Assembly: GCA_036821905.1 (NCBI GenBank) | Contig: DAISIR010000005.1 | Coordinates: forward strand, 113,219 to 177,218 | Reading direction: 5' to 3' | Length of the DNA: 64,000 nt | Source: Brooklawnia sp937867175 | GTDB lineage: Bacteria > Actinomycetota > Actinomycetes > Propionibacteriales > Propionibacteriaceae | In this document: positions 29,710 to 37,469 of the stretch, one piece after another | Layout: the number at the start of each line of letters is the position of its first letter | How positions within the stretch are numbered: position 1 is the first letter of the stretch | Notes under the pieces: generated by a model | What the model was told of the DNA's origin: nothing | Seen by the model: only the letters and a program-made list of their open reading frames with translations | Databases searched by the model: none | Program-made: the position numbers and the translations under genes

Positions 29710-31125
29710 TCAGCCCACCGAGATGCCCAGCGCGCTGAGCAGAGAGGTCACCGACAACGCAGCGATGGCGATCGTGCTGAGGATGAACATCACGTTCAAG
29801 AAGCGACTGGACTTGAAGCGCTTCGGAACGCCGGTGACGCGAAGGTACCACGTGGCCACCACGACGGCGGCCAGGAAGATAGCACCACCGATACCGCCGA
29901 TCATCACCATCACGACCGGTGACTTCATCCCAAGGTAGGTGGCAGCCCAGATGCAGGGCATGACGATCGTGAAGATGCGGATCAACTTGTTGCGCAGCGC
30001 CACGTTGTGCCACTTGAAGACGCCGAAGGTGGCCAGGTTGTTTGCCCACAGCCGCGGCACCGATGCGGTGGACGCGATGAAGGTCGACCACAGGACACCG
30101 ATTGCACCGATCAGGAAGATGTAGTAACCCGTCGGCCCGAGCACGTCTGAGTACATGTGCGACAGGGTGAGAATCACGTCATTGCCTTTGGGGTTGAGCC
30201 CTTGGGGATGCAGCACTGCCGCACCCATGGTGTAGAAGGACAGGGTGCAGAGAGTGCAGATCAGCCAGGAGACCATGATGTCGAGGCGCATAACCTTGAT
30301 CCACCCGATGGCACGCTGGGCGCGTTCCTCGGAACCGTCGTCCGGGCCGGTCCACCGGGCGTAGCCCTTCTCCATGCACCAGTAGGTGTAGGTGGTCATC
30401 TCGTCGGCTCCGACGCCGGTCAGCCCAAAGACCGCGATCGCGATGCCCACCGCGCCTGCCGGGATGTTGAAGCTGAATCCTGAAGCGATGTCGGCCCATC
30501 CGAATGCGAACTTGGTGGCTGGGAGGGACGCCGCCAGGCCGAGGGTGGTCACCGTGAACACGACGACCATCCAGAAGGCGACCTTCTCCAGCAGCTTGTA
30601 CTTGTTCAGCACGTTGAGTCCGATGGTGATGACGAGCATGATGGATGTCCAGATCACCAGCGAGGTGTGACCGAGCGGTTCACCGACGATCGGCAGCATG
30701 ATGGAGAATGCTGTGACCGCACCGCCGATGATGCCGCCGCGCTGGAACATCTTGGCGAAGTCCATTAAGAACCACAAGACATTGATCCAGCTGGCCTGGC
30801 CGATGCGGAAGGGGACTCGCGCGTAGGCCTGCATGGCGGGCACACCGTTCAGAATCGTGTAGGTCGCCAACTCCATCTGGACCCAGACCTTCACCAGTGT
30901 GGAGATCACGATGAGCCAAAGCAGCGCGAAACCCACGCGCGCCCCCATTGTGGTGGTCGTGATCAACTCCCCGGAGCCGATGACGGCGGCCGACATGATC
31001 ATGCCGGGCCCAAGGAACTTCCATCGTTCCCTCATGGTCTCGGGGGCGGTCATTGCCTCCTTCGGATCCAGGGCGTACAAGTCTGCTGTCTGAGGGGGGA
31101 CCGTTGTGATGGTCGCCGTCATCAT
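29710..31125 (-). CDS. Nramp-family transporter without the canonical metal-binding motifs
   Basis: A 471-residue protein of about 11 membrane segments belonging to the Nramp superfamily (GPGMIMSAAVIGSGELI in TM1). The metal-binding DPGN of TM1 is replaced by an IGSGE-type sequence, and the MPH of TM6 is missing (FGLTGVGADEMTTY). It sits in a catabolic operon for an acid sugar, so uptake of the organic substrate is a plausible alternative to metal transport. The ATG at 31122 has better spacing to the AGGAG than the first ATG at 31125. Confidence 0.78.
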   Translation of the reverse strand: MMTATITTVPPQTADLYALDPKEAMTAPETMRERWKFLGPGMIMSAAVIGSGELITTTTMGARVGFALLWLIVISTLVKVWVQMELATYTILNGVPAMQAYARVPFRIGQASWINVLWFLMDFAKMFQRGGIIGGAVTAFSIMLPIVGEPLGHTSLVIWTSIMLVITIGLNVLNKYKLLEKVAFWMVVVFTVTTLGLAASLPATKFAFGWADIASGFSFNIPAGAVGIAIAVFGLTGVGADEMTTYTYWCMEKGYARWTGPDDGSEERAQRAIGWIKVMRLDIMVSWLICTLCTLSFYTMGAAVLHPQGLNPKGNDVILTLSHMYSDVLGPTGYYIFLIGAIGVLWSTFIASTASVPRLWANNLATFGVFKWHNVALRNKLIRIFTIVMPCIWAATYLGMKSPVVMVMIGGIGGAIFLAAVVVATWYLRVTGVPKRFKSSRFLNVMFILSTIAIAALSVTSLLSALGISVG

Positions 31126-31150
31126 GAGCTCCTCTCGGTCGCGCCTCTAT

Positions 31151-31194
31151 GCGCGGTATGCGCACCATTACACACGTAGTTGCGTTGTTTGCGC
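31151..31194. promoter_or_regulatory. Candidate DeoR operators and promoter of the Nramp-dehydrogenase-aldolase unit
   Basis: GCGC-GGTAT-GCGC (31151-31163) and GCGT-TGTTT-GCGC (31182-31194) match the GCGC-N5-GCGC pattern found before the kinase and reductase genes. On the minus strand a possible -35 TTGCGC and -10 TGTAAT (18-nt spacer) lie between and over them. Confidence 0.5.
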
Positions 31195-31414
31195 AAATCC
31201 TTGGACGATGAATTGCGCGAAGTTGGTCCACCCCCCCTTACGCGAGTCGAGCGCCTTGTCGGGGCTCACTTGATCGGGATCGCCCGATGACAACCGATCA
31301 CCCTGCTGCAGCACAACCGCCCCATTGCGGGAGTGCCGCTACCTCGATGCGGAGAAGTGGCTGGTCACCAACTCGCGGCGCACGGACTGGGCGCGAGCAC
31401 CGGACAGCCGCAGT

Positions 31415-32194
31415 TCAACGCACTTGGGTGCCGGTGCCGTCCACGACGACGACCCTGATTCCGTTCGCGCGGAAGGGTGCGAGTTGCCGCTCGGACGCCT
31501 CGTCATCGGTGACCAGCGTCCACTGTGCGGGCATCCGCATCCAGGCATGGAAAGGCGCGTACCCGACCTTCGCCCCATGAGCCAGCACGAAGGTGCTGCG
31601 GCTGTGCTGCCACATCAGCTCCTTCAGCCTGGTCTGTTCCAGGTTGGCCTCGCAGATGCCCCGCTCCGCGGTGACGCCGTCGGCACCGAAGAAGACAGCG
31701 TCGAAGGTGAGTCGTTCCAACGACGCCTCGGTGAGGGGGCCGACGAAGCCCTGGCTCATCTCGCGCAGGCGTCCCCCCAGACAGAGCACCTCTATCCCTT
31801 CGGCCCCGGAGATGGCGGCCAGTGGCGTCAGGCCCGTGGTGGCGACGGTCAGGGGGCCATGCCCACGCAGCGCACGAGCCAATTCGGCAGTTGTGGTCCC
31901 CGCATCCAACAGAACCACGTCGCCCGGATGCACTTGGCATGCTGCCCAGGCGCCGATCGCGGCCTTGGCAGCATGGTGTTCCGCGCTGCGCTCGGACAGT
32001 GGCTGCTCTCGTGCATGCATGGCGATGGCGCCGCCGTAGGTACGGGCCAATTCGCCCTCTTGGCTGAGCCGGGCCAAGTCACGACGAATCGTCGACGCGG
32101 TGACCCCGAATCGGTCCGCCAACTCGTCGACGATCGTCTCGCCACCCGACGATGCCAACCGCAGGATCTCTTCGCGACGTTGCGTGGCCTTCAT
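31415..32194 (-). CDS. DeoR-family repressor of the acid-sugar cluster
   Basis: A 259-residue regulator. The N-terminal DeoR winged HTH (RREEILRLASSGGETIVDELADRFGVT, here quoted in parts: HTH about residues 6-55) is followed by a sugar-phosphate isomerase-like effector domain (VVLLDAGTTTAELARAL, about 95-115; GADGVTAERGI). Such domains usually bind a phosphorylated pathway intermediate. It is the last gene of the kinase-pdxA2 unit, before the Nramp promoter. It probably acts on the GCGC-N5-GCGC sites. Confidence 0.88.
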   Translation of the reverse strand: MKATQRREEILRLASSGGETIVDELADRFGVTASTIRRDLARLSQEGELARTYGGAIAMHAREQPLSERSAEHHAAKAAIGAWAACQVHPGDVVLLDAGTTTAELARALRGHGPLTVATTGLTPLAAISGAEGIEVLCLGGRLREMSQGFVGPLTEASLERLTFDAVFFGADGVTAERGICEANLEQTRLKELMWQHSRSTFVLAHGAKVGYAPFHAWMRMPAQWTLVTDDEASERQLAPFRANGIRVVVVDGTGTQVR

Positions 32195-32243
32195 CGATGG
32201 CTCCCTTCAGCCCGGCCCACTCTAGCCGGGCTGGTCACGCTCC

Positions 32244-33248
32244 TCAGTGCCGACTGGCCAGCTTGACCGCCTGCCGCATCGCTTCCAGCATGCTGAGTGG
32301 GCTGACTACGCCCTTGCCTGCGATGTCGAAGGCGGTGCCATGGTCGACCGAGGTCCGGATGACTGGCAGCCCAACGGTGATGTTTACGCCGTCCTCGATC
32401 CCGAGGACCTTGACCGGTCCGTGGCCTTGGTCGTGGTACATCGCGACGATGAGGTTGTAGTCGCCACGACCGGCAAGATAGAACGCGGTGTCGGCGGGCA
32501 GCGGGCCGTCCACATCCAGCCCGCCGGCCCTGGCCGCCACGATGGCGGGAGTGATCTTCTCCGCCTCCTCACCATGACCGAAGAGACCGCCCTCCCCCGC
32601 GTGGGGGTTGATGGCGCAGACGCCGATATGCGGGTGGGCGATGCCTGCCCGGACCAGTGCGTCGTTGCCGCGGCGGATCACTCGCTCCACCAGCCCGGGC
32701 TCGATCTTGGCGATTGCGTCGATCAAGCCGATGTGGGTGGTGACGTGGATGACACGCAGCTTGGGCGCGCTCAGCATCATGGAGACTTCCGGTGTACCCG
32801 TCAGATGGGCCAGCATCTCGGTGTGGCCTGGGAAGTTGTGGCCGCCCATGTGGAGGGCCTCCTTGTTGAGCGGGGCGGTGCAGATGGCGTCCACCTCACC
32901 CTTGACCGCCAGTTCGGCGGCGACCTTGATGTACTGGAAGGCTGCGTCACCGGCCACGGCGCTGAGTTGCCCCCAGGGCAGATCCTCTGGCAGTAGGCCG
33001 AGATCGATCACACGGATGCCTTCCTGGGCATTCCGGGCCTCAGCCACGCTTGCTACGCGCACCACAGGGGCGGCCACGTGCATGATTCGTGCAGCCTGCT
33101 CCAGGCGTTTGGCATCGCCGATGACCACCGGCAGACAGATGTCGCGGATCTGCGGATCGGTGACGGCCACCACTGTGACCTCCGGTCCGACGCCAGCGCC
33201 ATCTCCCATGGTGACCGCGACGACGGGCAGGGCAGAAGAGTCAGTCAT
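32244..33248 (-). CDS. pdxA2: PdxA2-type 4-phospho-acid-sugar dehydrogenase
   Basis: A 334-residue PdxA-family dehydrogenase/decarboxylase with MGDGAGVGPE (about 14-23), the metal-site histidines (PGHTEM; AMYHDQGH) and RTSVDHGTAFDIAGKG. Next to a DUF1537 kinase, PdxA2 proteins oxidise D-threonate or D-erythronate 4-phosphate to dihydroxyacetone phosphate and CO2, rather than making vitamin B6. Its ATG overlaps the kinase stop by 4 nt, which supports this assignment. Confidence 0.88.
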   Translation of the reverse strand: MTDSSALPVVAVTMGDGAGVGPEVTVVAVTDPQIRDICLPVVIGDAKRLEQAARIMHVAAPVVRVASVAEARNAQEGIRVIDLGLLPEDLPWGQLSAVAGDAAFQYIKVAAELAVKGEVDAICTAPLNKEALHMGGHNFPGHTEMLAHLTGTPEVSMMLSAPKLRVIHVTTHIGLIDAIAKIEPGLVERVIRRGNDALVRAGIAHPHIGVCAINPHAGEGGLFGHGEEAEKITPAIVAARAGGLDVDGPLPADTAFYLAGRGDYNLIVAMYHDQGHGPVKVLGIEDGVNITVGLPVIRTSVDHGTAFDIAGKGVVSPLSMLEAMRQAVKLASRH

Positions 33249-34375
33249 TTCGATGTTCCTTTCGCAAGATCATGCCTGATGGATTTCATTTCATCGACGA
33301 TTTTCAACAGTGAATCCTCGGCCCCGAAGGAGCCTGGACGAGTGGCGATCAGCCGCTCCCCCGCGATGCTCACGACCGCGCCCGGTTCCACCTCACGCAC
33401 GACGTCGAGGCGTCGCACGCCGAGGCGTCCAAGGATCTCTCGCGCGGTCTCCCCACCGATCAGCACCAGATCGCGCCGGCGGAGACGATCGAGTCGGGCC
33501 ACCAGGACGCCGAGGCTGTCCAGCAGTTGAGGTCCCAGTTCGGGGTCCAGCTGCTCGCCGGCTTCGAAGCCGAGCGCAACCAGCGGCCCGTCCTTGCCGG
33601 CTTCGACCGGCCCGGAGGTCGCAAAGGTGGGGACGATGACCGGCTCCAGTCCCCTGCGCACACACAGCAGTTCGAGCTGCCGGATTGCGGCGCCCGCGGC
33701 ACTCCCGACGACGACCAGGACGCTAGCCTCACCGCTGAGGGACTGCTGTGGGCCGCTCGACGCCTGGCTGCGGACGGCCAGCGCGCGGGCCAGCGCAGAG
33801 GCACCAAGCAGGATGGCCCCCCTTGTCAGTGCAATATCGGCGATCAGATCGGCCTGTGCGGGCGATGCGATGTCGCACACCGTCACCTGCCCCCCGATCA
33901 GATCGTCTGGCCGGAGTTCGCGTCCGAGCACCTGGTGGGGCACTTCGCCCAGGAGTTCACTGATCGAGGTGGGGGCTGGATGTGGCTCTCGGGCCCACAG
34001 ATCGGTCTGGTGCAGAGGGACGCCGTCCACCTCGACGGTCCCGGCACGCACGTGGCGCCGCAGCTCGGGCAACGCCGGTGAGAACAGGACCGGACGACCC
34101 AAGCGCACCAGCTCTTGCAGGGTGGTCTTCAGGTGGCCGCGCAACAGTGAGTCGGTCTTGACGAACAGCGTCGCCCCGGCCGGCAAGGCGTCCAGTTCGC
34201 GTCGCAACCCGGCCGTGTGCTCGGTGACGCTCGCCTCTCGGCTGCTCAGATCGACCGCATAGCTCGGTGGTCGTGCCTGATCGAAGCCGTCCAGCAGTAC
34301 CGGCAGTCCGCCCAGCGCTGCGGCGGTCTCACAGGCCCCCGACAGATCGTCTGCCACGACGACGACGGCCGTCAT
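33245..34375 (-). CDS. Four-carbon acid sugar kinase (DUF1537 family, DtnK-like)
   Basis: A 376-residue kinase. The N-terminal acid-sugar-binding domain (VVVADDLSGACETAAAL; KTDSLLRGHL) is followed by a C-terminal nucleotide-binding domain (LVLIGGETAREIL; RPGSFGAEDSLL). DUF1537 enzymes phosphorylate D-threonate, D-erythronate or related acids at C4. The ATG at 34373-34375 is chosen because it begins at the family N-terminus and overlaps the stop of a 12-codon leader frame (ATGA); a start at 34384 is possible. Confidence 0.85.
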   Translation of the reverse strand: MTAVVVVADDLSGACETAAALGGLPVLLDGFDQARPPSYAVDLSSREASVTEHTAGLRRELDALPAGATLFVKTDSLLRGHLKTTLQELVRLGRPVLFSPALPELRRHVRAGTVEVDGVPLHQTDLWAREPHPAPTSISELLGEVPHQVLGRELRPDDLIGGQVTVCDIASPAQADLIADIALTRGAILLGASALARALAVRSQASSGPQQSLSGEASVLVVVGSAAGAAIRQLELLCVRRGLEPVIVPTFATSGPVEAGKDGPLVALGFEAGEQLDPELGPQLLDSLGVLVARLDRLRRRDLVLIGGETAREILGRLGVRRLDVVREVEPGAVVSIAGERLIATRPGSFGAEDSLLKIVDEMKSIRHDLAKGTSK

Positions 34376-34407
34376 GCCCGGCATTTCCGGTCCCCGATCC
34401 TGATCAT
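34372..34407 (-). other. Possible leaderless 11-residue leader peptide coupled to the kinase gene
   Basis: ATG at 34405-34407 lies 6 nt after a possible -10 TACCAT (34413-34418 on the complement). The frame runs 11 codons and its TGA overlaps the kinase ATG. No homology is claimed. Confidence 0.3.
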
Positions 34408-34427
34408 GGGACGATGGTAACAAGAAT

Positions 34428-34461
34428 GCGCGTTTCGCGCCACTTGTTGCGCAGTACGCGC
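34428..34461. promoter_or_regulatory. Two GCGC-N5-GCGC operator candidates between kinase and aldo/keto reductase
   Basis: GCGC-GTTTC-GCGC (34428-34440) and GCGC-AGTAC-GCGC (34449-34461) start 21 bp apart, two helical turns. A + strand promoter TTGCGC (34448-34453), 17 nt, CAGACT (34471-34476) overlaps the second site. The sites lie between two divergent genes and recur before the Nramp gene. Confidence 0.55.
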
Positions 34462-34502
34462 GTCCATGTCAGACTGGCGACACAGACGCACAGGAGGTAA
34501 TG

Positions 34503-35477
34503 ATGGAATCCCAACCAATCGTCATTGATGATGTCGCCGTTCCGATGTCCCGTCTGGTGCTCGGCACCATGTCCTTCGGAGACACTGCGGACGCCGCCAC
34601 CGCCGAGGCGATCTTCGAGGCCGCATTGGCGGCGGGCATCACCGGGGTCGACTGCGCCAACGGCTACGCCCGAGGGACCACCGAGGCCCTGATCGCGCCG
34701 CTGGTCGCCCGGCACCGCGACGAGATCGTGCTCGCTACTAAGGTCGGCATGCCCCACCCCGACGATCAGGGCCAGCCGCCACTGGCACCCGCGTCCATTC
34801 GCAACTGCCTCGAGGGTTCGCTGAAGCGTTTGGGAGTCGACTACGTCGACATCTACTACCTGCACCAGCCCGACCGGCTGACGCCTCCGTCCGAGACGAT
34901 GCAGGCCGTTGCCGAACTGCACCAAGAAGGCAAGTTCAAGGCGTTGGGTGTGTCCAACTTCGCGGCCTGGCAGGTTGCCGACCTTGAGCGCCTCGCTGCC
35001 GAATACGGTGCGCCGCGTCCTGTCATCGGCCAGAACGTCTACAACCTGGTCGCACGCCGACTTGAGGACGAATGGCTGGAGTTCGCTCAAGTCCACCAGA
35101 TCACCACCATGTGCTACAACCCGCTGGCCGGCGGTCTGCTGGTCGCGCCACCCGCAGCCGGAGCGCCGAGCCGCTTCTCCGGGTCGGTGCTGGCTGAGAT
35201 GTACAAGAAGCGCTACTGGACCCCCGAGGTGCTCGGTGCGATCACCCGCATCGCCGAACTGGCCGCCTCCGCCGGCATCGCATTGCCGGAGCTGGGTCTG
35301 CGGTGGATGATCTCCCAGCCCGGAGTCGGCTCACTGCTGTTGGGCGGCGACCGCGTGGAGCACGTGACCTCGAACATCGCGTCCATCGCCAAAGGTCCCC
35401 TGCCGGACGACCTGCTGGCCGCGGTCACCGCCCAGACCGACCCGATCAAGGGCGCAATGCCGGCCTACAACCGCTAG
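34503..35477 (+). CDS. Aldo/keto reductase
   Basis: A 324-residue NADPH-dependent TIM-barrel oxidoreductase. The catalytic tetrad is visible as Asp and Tyr in GVDCANGY (about residues 50-55), Lys in LATKVGMP (about 80) and His in YYLHQPD (about 121). AGGAGG (34492-34497) is 5 nt before this ATG and only 2 nt before the one at 34500, so the second is preferred. It is divergent from the acid-sugar kinase and shares operators with it. Confidence 0.88.
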   Translation: MESQPIVIDDVAVPMSRLVLGTMSFGDTADAATAEAIFEAALAAGITGVDCANGYARGTTEALIAPLVARHRDEIVLATKVGMPHPDDQGQPPLAPASIRNCLEGSLKRLGVDYVDIYYLHQPDRLTPPSETMQAVAELHQEGKFKALGVSNFAAWQVADLERLAAEYGAPRPVIGQNVYNLVARRLEDEWLEFAQVHQITTMCYNPLAGGLLVAPPAAGAPSRFSGSVLAEMYKKRYWTPEVLGAITRIAELAASAGIALPELGLRWMISQPGVGSLLLGGDRVEHVTSNIASIAKGPLPDDLLAAVTAQTDPIKGAMPAYNR

Positions 35478-35549
35478 TCCAGCGTTAGCCCCAACGGGAA
35501 CCTCACCGCGGGGGTCGTCCAGTCGAGGGCCCGGATAGCATCACGTTCC

Positions 35550-35975
35550 ATGAGCGAACCAGTGCCGTTCGAGATCTATTCGGCAGGGGTGTTTCTGCAT
35601 GGCACCAAGGCCCACCTGACCGCAGGTACCCTGCTTGTTCCCGGGCGCGAGTCGAACTTCGAGCAGGGCCGGTTGATGAACTACGTCTACTTCACCGCGA
35701 CCCTCGACGCCGCGGTCTGGGGAGCTGAACTGGCCTCCGGCGACGGCCCGGGCCGGATCTACGTCGTGGCGCCGACCGGCGCGTTCGAGGATGACCCCAA
35801 TGTGACCGACAAGCGGTTTCCCGGGAACCCGACACAGTCTTTCCGCAGCCGCGAGCCGCTGCGCATCGTTGAGGAGTTGACCGGTTGGGTAGGACATTCC
35901 CCACAGAAGCTCCAGGCCATGCGCGACGGACTGGAGTCGCTCAGGCGGCAAGGTGCAGCACGAATCGAGGACTGA
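35550..35975 (+). CDS. arr: NAD(+)-rifampin ADP-ribosyltransferase (Arr)
   Basis: A 141-residue enzyme that inactivates rifamycins by ADP-ribosylation. Family blocks are intact: FLHGTKAHL, SNFEQGRLMNYVYFTATLD, GRIYVVAPTGAFEDDPNVT, KRFPGNPTQSFRSREPLRIV and the ending ARIED. Full length for the family. It stands alone, followed by a decayed multicopper oxidase gene. Resistance is inferred, not shown. Confidence 0.95.
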   Translation: MSEPVPFEIYSAGVFLHGTKAHLTAGTLLVPGRESNFEQGRLMNYVYFTATLDAAVWGAELASGDGPGRIYVVAPTGAFEDDPNVTDKRFPGNPTQSFRSREPLRIVEELTGWVGHSPQKLQAMRDGLESLRRQGAARIED

Positions 35976-36006
35976 ACACGCCCGCGCAGCAGGAGGTCTG
36001 ACCTGC

Positions 36007-36530
36007 TCAGGCAGCCTCGATGATGGCCATCATGCCGAGATCTTCATGGTCGAGGATGTGGCAGTGGTAGACGGTGCGTCCCGGGAAGTCGTCGAAGGCG
36101 ACCAGCACCGTCACCCAGCATCCAGTCCATCTGGGAAACCCCGGCCAAGTTCCCCGAACCGTCGAGCGAGAGGTCGGAGATCACCATCACCCGCTCCCGG
36201 GTGACCGGCAGCACTTCGGCGTCCTCGACGATGATGGCCCCCTACAACCCGGACGCGACCTGGTCTGCCTCGTGGCCGTGGTGGTGCGGGTGGTACCAGT
36301 AAGTGCCCGGACGATGGTCTGCAGGCAGCCGGTACTCACAGTCGAAACTGTCGCCAGGGGCGATACTGACGAACGGGTTGTCGCCGTTGCCGACCGGGGA
36401 GACGTGCAGCCCATGGACGTGCAGGTTCGTCGGGTCGGGCAGTCAGCACCTCAGGCTGCACCAGCTCATCGTCCGCACCCGCAATGCCCGGTTGCGAGCG
36501 GGTCAGCAGCAGGCCGCCGCCCCACATCAC
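36007..36530 (-). pseudogene. Multicopper oxidase remnant
   Basis: In pieces across frames the minus strand reads copper-site motifs: YWYHPHHHGHEADQV (about 36260-36310) and the C-terminal YHCHILDHEDLGMM ending at the TGA at 36007-36009. A TAG at 36242-36244 interrupts the main frame, the middle of the protein is missing, and the frame shifts before the last motif. Only about 175 codons remain of a family usually 450-600 long. Confidence 0.85.
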
Positions 36531-37360
36531 TGGAGTCCTCTTCCGGTCAGACCGAGCTCGTGGAACCCCCGGACCAGTCCAGCCCGCTCGGGGGGCGCGA
36601 CGACCAGGTCAGCCAGCGCCAGGACTTCCGCCGGTGCGCCTTCGACGACGACTGCAGTGCCCGCCAGACTGAGCATCTCGAGGTCGTTGTGGCCGTCGCC
36701 CACACCGATGATTTCGTCGCGCGTTATCCCCAGACGGGAGGCCACCAATTCGATCCCGACCGCCTTGTTGACACCCCGAAGGTAAATCTCACCCCCGAAG
36801 CCGCTCAGGCCGGTGACGGAGTTGGGCAGTGCGCCCACCCGCGGCCCGATCATCTGGGCGAGGTCGTCGACCGGGATCGGGGAACTGAAGACCGACACCT
36901 TTCCAAACGACTGCCCGCTCAGCTGATTGGTGGCGCGAAGCGGGTTGAGAATGTCGGACGCCATGTCTCGAGCACCGGCCGATCCAAAAGTCTGACCGAG
37001 GATCTCGCGTATCCGCTCCCTGATCCCGACCGGGCCGTACACGGCCTCGGGCGCCTCCAGGATGAACGCGATGTCATAGGACGTGAGAACAGTGACCGCC
37101 CGCGCAGCCAAGTCCTCGGGAAACCGGGTGTCCGCCAGGATCGTCCCGTCAATCTCGACATAGCCCCCCGCCGCGGCAACGAGCCCGTCGAAGACCGAAT
37201 CCAGCAGGCGATCTGGCACCATCGACTTCGGCCTGCCCGTGCACAACAGGACGCGGTGAGCGTTGCTGCGAGCTTCTCTGACGGCCGCTAGGTGAGCTTT
37301 CGGAACCTGTCCGCGATCGGCGAAGGTGCCGTCGAAGTCGATGAACACTGTCTTTGGCAT
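36527..37360 (-). CDS. HAD-superfamily Cof-type phosphatase
   Basis: A 277-residue cytosolic phosphatase. Motif I is DFDGTFADR (nucleophile Asp about residue 8), motif II LLCTGRP, a cap domain occupies the middle, and motif IV is GVGDGHNDLEML. The ATG at 37358-37360 is chosen because it precedes the motif I strand. The substrate is unknown; Cof proteins act on phosphosugars, flavin or PLP phosphates. Confidence 0.88.
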   Translation of the reverse strand: MPKTVFIDFDGTFADRGQVPKAHLAAVREARSNAHRVLLCTGRPKSMVPDRLLDSVFDGLVAAAGGYVEIDGTILADTRFPEDLAARAVTVLTSYDIAFILEAPEAVYGPVGIRERIREILGQTFGSAGARDMASDILNPLRATNQLSGQSFGKVSVFSSPIPVDDLAQMIGPRVGALPNSVTGLSGFGGEIYLRGVNKAVGIELVASRLGITRDEIIGVGDGHNDLEMLSLAGTAVVVEGAPAEVLALADLVVAPPERAGLVRGFHELGLTGRGLQ

Positions 37361-37469
37361 GTCTACATTCTCGCAGCGCCGCAAAGGTCCGGTTCGCACG
37401 CAGCAAGTGGGCCCGACCGGGGTCGATTGCCAGTGCGTGGGCCGACGGTCCTGACTGCGTTCTCAGCGG

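Noticed and set aside
32244..33248. Assignment as vitamin B6 PdxA
   Set aside because: Coupled to a DUF1537 kinase, the hallmark of PdxA2, and no other B6 gene is near.
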